A model generated the notes under the pieces. That model worked only from the letters and a program-made list of their open reading frames with translations, ran no database searches and was not told the DNA's origin. A DNA stretch of 26,519 nt. Source: CAZNAQ01 sp964585585 (GTDB lineage: Bacteria > Patescibacteriota > Patescibacteriia > Patescibacteriales > JAGXOH01). The position numbers were made by a program, and so were the translations under genes. The DNA lies in contig CAZPEL010000011.1 in assembly GCA_964585585.1 (NCBI GenBank), positions 1-26,519 on the forward strand, in the 5' to 3' direction. The first letter of the stretch is position 1. Every line of letters begins with the position of its first letter. This document shows positions 22,546 through 26,519 of the stretch, in pieces.

Positions 22546-23745
22546 CTACTTATACCTCAAGGCATTAAGCGGATTGATGCGGGAGGCCTTGATCGAGGGG
22601 TAGATGCCGGTAATAAAACCGACTATAGAAGAGAAAACCAATATAAATGCTATAAACCACGGCGGCTGATAAAACAGATTCATGGCCTCTCCGCCGAACC
22701 TCTGAGCCAAAAGATTGATCCCGAAGTTGGCCAATTCCGCCCCGACAAAACCGATAATGATACCGGCTATACCACCCAAAAAGCCCATTAGGACGGACTC
22801 CACCAAAAACATGCTCCGAATATCCGAAGTGGTAATACCAATGGCCCGCATAATACCGATCTCATTGATACGCTCCAAGAGGGAAACAGTCATAGTGTTA
22901 AACATGCCGATGGCCGAAACTACCAAAGCGATCAAGCCGAACAGGGCCAGAACTATCTGGATGATCTTAAATATCTTCTTGGCCTGATCGATAGTGTCGG
23001 AAAGCGAGGATACTAAAAAACCTTTTTTGATTATATCGCTCCTAACATCCTCCATTATCTGATCATGGGTTACCTTGACCTTTAACATATTATATTTGTT
23101 GATCTCCAGGTCGCTGATGGTTCCCCGCGGGATATAAACATAATTGTTGTTCGGGTCCTTGATCACACCCACGATCTCATATTTACCGGACCTGTTCTTG
23201 ATCTCGGTTTCCTCAAAACCCTCTTCGGTAGTATGGGTTAAAAACAAACTCAAAGAGATCTTTTTACCCAAGATCTGGTCCGGAGTCATATTAAAAAGCT
23301 TGGTCCCGGCGGTGGAAATAACCGCTTTCCGGGTGTTGTCCTCTTGAAAAACCTCGCCTTGTTCCGGAATGATCCCGCTTAAACGGAAAAAAGAAGGATC
23401 AACCGCTCGAACCTTGTTGTTGCTGGTCAGGTCTCCCATGGATATTTGGCTGGAAAAGTGGACGGAACGGCTCACCTCTTCCACATTCTGCATATTCTGG
23501 ATATCCCGGACATCCTTGTCGGTAATACTGACTATCTCGGAAGATCCGGGGCGGACATCCAAACTCAAAAGCGAATCCGTGGTGGTGATCTGGCTTAAAA
23601 TAAGATTCTGCAGACCATAACCCAAAGACACCAAGAACAAAACCGCGCCGATACCGACGCCCACGCCCAAGATCGTCAAAAACGTCCGCAACGGGCGGGT
23701 TTTGAACATTCGGGTGGAGAGAGATAGGGTGTCGATTATTTTCAT
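22546..23745 (-). CDS. ABC transporter permease of the MacB/FtsX type
   Basis: This 399-residue membrane protein (from the ATG at 23745) has the MacB layout: one N-terminal membrane helix (about 21-43, LTILGVGVGIGAVLFLVSLG), a large extracytoplasmic domain (about 45-265) and three C-terminal helices. Family motifs are LLERINEIGIMRAIG after the second helix and the final ASRINPLNALRYK. It pairs with the ATPase encoded just upstream. MacB-type systems drive extracytoplasmic work (efflux, lipoprotein or toxin release) by mechanotransmission rather than classical transport. A longer frame to 23784 adds 13 repeat-encoded residues and is rejected. No MacA-like adaptor was found; the adjacent FN3 protein may be the partner. 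Confidence 0.9.
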   Translation of the reverse strand: MKIIDTLSLSTRMFKTRPLRTFLTILGVGVGIGAVLFLVSLGYGLQNLILSQITTTDSLLSLDVRPGSSEIVSITDKDVRDIQNMQNVEEVSRSVHFSSQISMGDLTSNNKVRAVDPSFFRLSGIIPEQGEVFQEDNTRKAVISTAGTKLFNMTPDQILGKKISLSLFLTHTTEEGFEETEIKNRSGKYEIVGVIKDPNNNYVYIPRGTISDLEINKYNMLKVKVTHDQIMEDVRSDIIKKGFLVSSLSDTIDQAKKIFKIIQIVLALFGLIALVVSAIGMFNTMTVSLLERINEIGIMRAIGITTSDIRSMFLVESVLMGFLGGIAGIIIGFVGAELANFGINLLAQRFGGEAMNLFYQPPWFIAFILVFSSIVGFITGIYPSIKASRINPLNALRYK

Positions 23746-23755
23746 AAATTGATAA

Positions 23756-23878
23756 AAAATGCAAAACTCAAAATGACAATTCAAAATTTAAAATTATAAT
23801 TTTTTGTTTTTATCTGCCCGCCCCGTGGCGGAGCTTTACGGGGTCATTTTGCATTTTGAGATTTGAATTTTGAATTTT
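23756..23878. repeat. CAAAATTC-arm element with GC-rich hairpin core
   Basis: GCAAAACTCAAAATGACAATTC (23761-23782) and inverted arms (CATTTTGCATTTTGAGATTTG, 23845-23865 onward) enclose CCCCGT-GGCGGAGCTTT-ACGGGG (23821-23843). It lies between the ATPase and permease genes. Confidence 0.85.
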
Positions 23879-25286
23879 ATTTGTACTTCCCCAGCACCAA
23901 AAGCTCCATCCTCCGGGCCATTTTTCTGGCTGTTCGTTTGTCCAGGCCGGCGCCTCCCTTTTTCATGGGCTTGTCCAGTTTCTTTAAAAAGCCCTTCTTG
24001 GCGAGCTTGTTCTCCAACCTGTCCTTGATGGCCTGGTCGATTATGGCCAAACTGCCGATATCGTCCACTTGGTAATCAAACACTTCAAAAAGATAATGGC
24101 GGATATGCCGAGCTTCTTTGTTGATGTCATAACTTTCTTTTTCCTTTTGGATCTGCTTTTCCTCCCTTTCCAGTTGCTTGACCTCCTCTATGATCTCCTT
24201 GACCCTTTCCGTTAATTTTTCCGCGGTCCTTTTGTCCATACCCATCCCTCCTTTTTCCTTGGGCTCATCCAGATATTTCATAAAATTCTTGGAGTGCCCC
24301 TTGATCCCGGTGACCAAAAGATTTTCCACCTTTCTTTCCACGGCATTGATCTCGTCGGAGCTCATACCGCTTAAAACCTCGGAAGTTATCTCCTTGGCCT
24401 TAAAGGGAACCAGAAGATTCCCGGCCACTCCGGTGATACCGGAAAAGCTTCGGGCCAGCATCTCCAATTCCTTGGATACCGAAGGTTTCTCGGTGACTTC
24501 TTCCTTTTTCTTCTTTACCTCCTGGTTAATGGCCTCATTCACCCTGGTCTTGATCAATTTGCCGTCCTTCATATAAAAAACCCGGTGCGCCATATTCAAA
24601 TGAGCCGGATTGTGGGTAACCAAAATAACCGATTTGCCCCGCTTATCATTTAATTCCTTTAAAAGTTTCATTACCTCGTCCGAGGATTTGGAATCTAAAT
24701 TTCCGACCGGTTCGTCAGCCAAAAGCACATCCGGTTCATTGACCAAGGCCCGGCAAATAGCGGCTCTTTGCTTTTGACCGCCGGAGAGCTCGCTGGGGAG
24801 TTTGTCGGCCTGCTCCTTGACCCCGAAATGCTCCAAAAGATCATAGGCCCTTTTTTCCCTTTCCTCTTTATCGGCGTTAATAGCTATCTGCGGCAGGATC
24901 ACATTCTTTAAAATGGACAAGGAATTGATCAGATAATAGGCCTGGAAGATCATGCCTATTTTTTTCTGGTGGAAATTCTCCCCTTCCTTTTTGTCCATCT
25001 TGGAAATATCCTTGCCGTCTATAATAACATCTCCGGCGATATTGGTCTCTAAACCGGAAATGGAATACAATAAGGTGGACTTACCGCAACCGGAAGGACC
25101 GAAGAAAATAACAAATTCGCCTTCATAGATCTCTAAACTAACATCTTCCAGGGCCTTTACCTCATTCGGCCTGCCCCGGAAATAAGTAACATCCAGATCC
25201 TTGATCTCGATCAAGGGCTTTTCCGCAGTTTTTTTCTTTACGGTTGGCGGAGATTGTTTGGTCGATGTTTTGGTCTCAGTGGCCAT
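23877..25286 (-). CDS. ABC transporter ATPase (LolD/MacB type) with duplicated C-terminal domain
   Basis: This 469-residue protein drives the MacB-type permease. The ATPase domain (about 26-247) has Walker A GPSGCGKS (63-70), signature LSGGQ (167-171), Walker B VLLADEP (187-193) and switch His225. It is followed by about 220 extra residues, absent from usual 230-residue LolD/MacB ATPases. The extension contains two copies of a block of about 50 residues, around 312-365 and 416-463. Both share a pattern of F-x-K-x-L-D-x-P-x-x-K-G-G-x-G-x-D-K-R-T-A-x-K-x-x-x-R. A charged coiled-coil-like stretch (about 362-392) lies between them. I do not recognise this domain. The ATG at 25286 gives a Thr/Lys-rich N-terminal tail of about 20 residues. 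Confidence 0.9.
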   Translation of the reverse strand: MATETKTSTKQSPPTVKKKTAEKPLIEIKDLDVTYFRGRPNEVKALEDVSLEIYEGEFVIFFGPSGCGKSTLLYSISGLETNIAGDVIIDGKDISKMDKKEGENFHQKKIGMIFQAYYLINSLSILKNVILPQIAINADKEEREKRAYDLLEHFGVKEQADKLPSELSGGQKQRAAICRALVNEPDVLLADEPVGNLDSKSSDEVMKLLKELNDKRGKSVILVTHNPAHLNMAHRVFYMKDGKLIKTRVNEAINQEVKKKKEEVTEKPSVSKELEMLARSFSGITGVAGNLLVPFKAKEITSEVLSGMSSDEINAVERKVENLLVTGIKGHSKNFMKYLDEPKEKGGMGMDKRTAEKLTERVKEIIEEVKQLEREEKQIQKEKESYDINKEARHIRHYLFEVFDYQVDDIGSLAIIDQAIKDRLENKLAKKGFLKKLDKPMKKGGAGLDKRTARKMARRMELLVLGKYK

Positions 25287-25356
25287 AAAAATACTAAAAA
25301 ATTCCTTTTATACCTTTATTCACAATTAATTATATAATAACATATTTCAATAAAAA

Positions 25357-25478
25357 CTCAAAGTGCAAAATGCAAAACTCAAAATGACAAATCAAAATGT
25401 AAAATTATATTTTTTGGTTTCCTTTATTATTTTGATTTTTGAGATTTGATTTTTGAGATTTGATTTTTGAGATTTGAT
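25357..25478. repeat. CAAAATTC-arm element without a GC core
   Basis: CAAAGTGCAAAATGCAAAACTC (25359-25380) is followed, after an AT-rich middle, by inverted arms of TTTTGAGATTTGATTTTTGAG repeated in tandem (25436-25478). It lies between the ATPase and FN3 genes and stops at the FN3 stop codon. Confidence 0.8.
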
Positions 25479-25479
25479 T

Positions 25480-26519
25480 TTACCTCCTCATCTGCCCCAC
25501 CCAGCCGAACATGTTCTCTAAGTTATTCAGGATCAGCTCAAAGACGCTCTCCCGCCTCTGGGGGGCCAGGACGGTGTTTATTTTGGAAGTGGAGACATTA
25601 CCGCTGGAATCCATGCTCTCCACCTTGAAACTATAGGTGTTGCCGGGTTCAAAGTCGGTCAGGACCACTACATGATTCTTGGTGTAATTATCGTTGAGCT
25701 GGGTCTCTTCGGTCAGCTCATCTCCGGGCTGGGCTATTCCTTGCTTGTAATAAAGCTTGGAAGTGGCCAGCTCGTTGGTGCGCCAGGAGATAATGGTCTG
25801 GACCTGGTCCCTTTGGCCCGGGGCCAGGGCGGATTCGGTCTGGATCTGGGTTATCTTCGGGGGGTAGTTATCCTCGGTGGTGGAGAAGGCGGAGATCTTT
25901 CTTCTGACCGTGTTCTCATTCAGGTCTTGGCTGATCAGCTCCACCTCGTAGATCACTCCGGCCTCCAGTTCCTCCATTTTCATGCTGTGCATAGTGGTCA
26001 CGGTTTCGTCTTGCTTGACTTCCCTTTCCTCCACGGACAACTCACCGTCCCGGTAGGGGGTGTATCTGACTTTAGTATCGGCTTGGATGTTGGTGGTCCA
26101 CTTGAATATAGCAGTTTGGTCGTCCCGCTTGTCCACGGTGTAGTTGTTGATCTCCAGGGTTTCGTCCTCGGTGGTGAAAGTGAAGTCCCGGGACTGGGCC
26201 GTGGGGCCGAGTTTGGCCTTGCTCCGCAGTTGGTAATGGTAGGTGGTCTCGGGTTCCAGATTCTGGATATTAACCCGGTGCTCGGTGGTTACATCCTCCG
26301 GATCACCTACTACTTGACTATAGGGCTCATCCTCCCCTATGGGGTATTCCTCATCCGAGGCGTAGGCGACCAAGGAGTTGGACTCCTTGTCGGTTCGCCA
26401 GATGACCGTGGCCGTCTTGGCGGTGGTCAAGACCCGCGGGGAGCCGGAAAGCAAGGGTGCCGGGAGTTGGGCGGCAAAATCGGACAGGAGTTCTTCCTGC
26501 ATCATCAGGGTGGTCTCGA
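25480..26519 (-). CDS. Fibronectin type III-like repeat protein, cut at the window edge
   Basis: The reading frame stays open to the window edge (ETTL precedes MMQEELL), so the true N-terminus, probably a signal peptide, is outside. The visible 341 residues hold three FN3/purple-acid-phosphatase-N-type beta domains (about 18-113, 117-210, 214-312). Each has a WxT strand (VIWRTDKESNS, FKWTTNIQADT, ISWRTNELATS) and an LEPETTYHY-type strand. The end is a short amphipathic helix (VFELILNNLENMFGWVGQMRR). Such proteins are surface or adhesin-like. It is the gene before the ABC ATPase, which may handle or anchor it. No enzyme motif is visible in the present part. Confidence 0.8.
   Translation of the reverse strand, partial: ETTLMMQEELLSDFAAQLPAPLLSGSPRVLTTAKTATVIWRTDKESNSLVAYASDEEYPIGEDEPYSQVVGDPEDVTTEHRVNIQNLEPETTYHYQLRSKAKLGPTAQSRDFTFTTEDETLEINNYTVDKRDDQTAIFKWTTNIQADTKVRYTPYRDGELSVEEREVKQDETVTTMHSMKMEELEAGVIYEVELISQDLNENTVRRKISAFSTTEDNYPPKITQIQTESALAPGQRDQVQTIISWRTNELATSKLYYKQGIAQPGDELTEETQLNDNYTKNHVVVLTDFEPGNTYSFKVESMDSSGNVSTSKINTVLAPQRRESVFELILNNLENMFGWVGQMRR

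Overview
All 25 supported genes lie on the minus strand, so genes are read here from high to low coordinates. UGA works as a normal stop (the RmlC-like and PfkB genes end in TGA), Shine-Dalgarno sequences are nearly absent, and gene ends are packed with dispersed palindromic repeats. Together with DUF3160, DUF3467 and short HrcA-type proteins, this suggests a Patescibacteria/CPR bacterium, probably Parcubacteria-like. That placement is inference from gene style, not from a marker phylogeny.

Layout from the right edge. (1) 22.5-26.5 kb: a fibronectin-III-like protein cut by the window edge, an ABC ATPase with an unusual duplicated C-terminal domain, and a MacB/FtsX-type permease. (2) 22.1-22.3 kb: a small ferredoxin with its own terminator. 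(3) 14.5-22.1 kb: a protein-quality-control block in the order hrcA, grpE, hsp20, dnaK, DUF3467, dnaJ, htrA. It starts with a perfect CIRCE operator overlapping a good sigma-A promoter. hsp20 has a stem that hides the only clear Shine-Dalgarno in the window and is bracketed by a 79-bp, 77/79-identical inverted repeat. (4) 9.9-14.4 kb: a Gld-type ABC exporter operon (ATPase, permease, GldG-like, DUF4340) closed by a terminator. (5) 7.3-9.7 kb: PfkB kinase, RmlC-like cupin and HIT protein, separated by repeat-rich spacers. (6) 0-6.9 kb: a tight seven-gene envelope operon: rmlB, a degenerate receiver, manC, mltG, DUF3160, a calcium-repeat L,D-transpeptidase and a NifU-like protein.

Working model: the left operon supplies nucleotide sugars (dTDP-4-keto-6-deoxyglucose, GDP-mannose) and processes peptidoglycan. 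The middle and right ABC systems act at the envelope. The central block handles folding stress under HrcA.

The most unusual material is non-coding. Three families of AT-rich arms with a short period (GATATTGG-, TTTTGAAT- and ACTGTTGAC-like) are arranged as inverted arms around a GC-rich hairpin or a conserved CAGTGG core. They fill nearly every gap between transcription units and sometimes supply stop codons or spurious N-terminal extensions. A separate array of about nine tandem palindromes lies upstream of rmlB.
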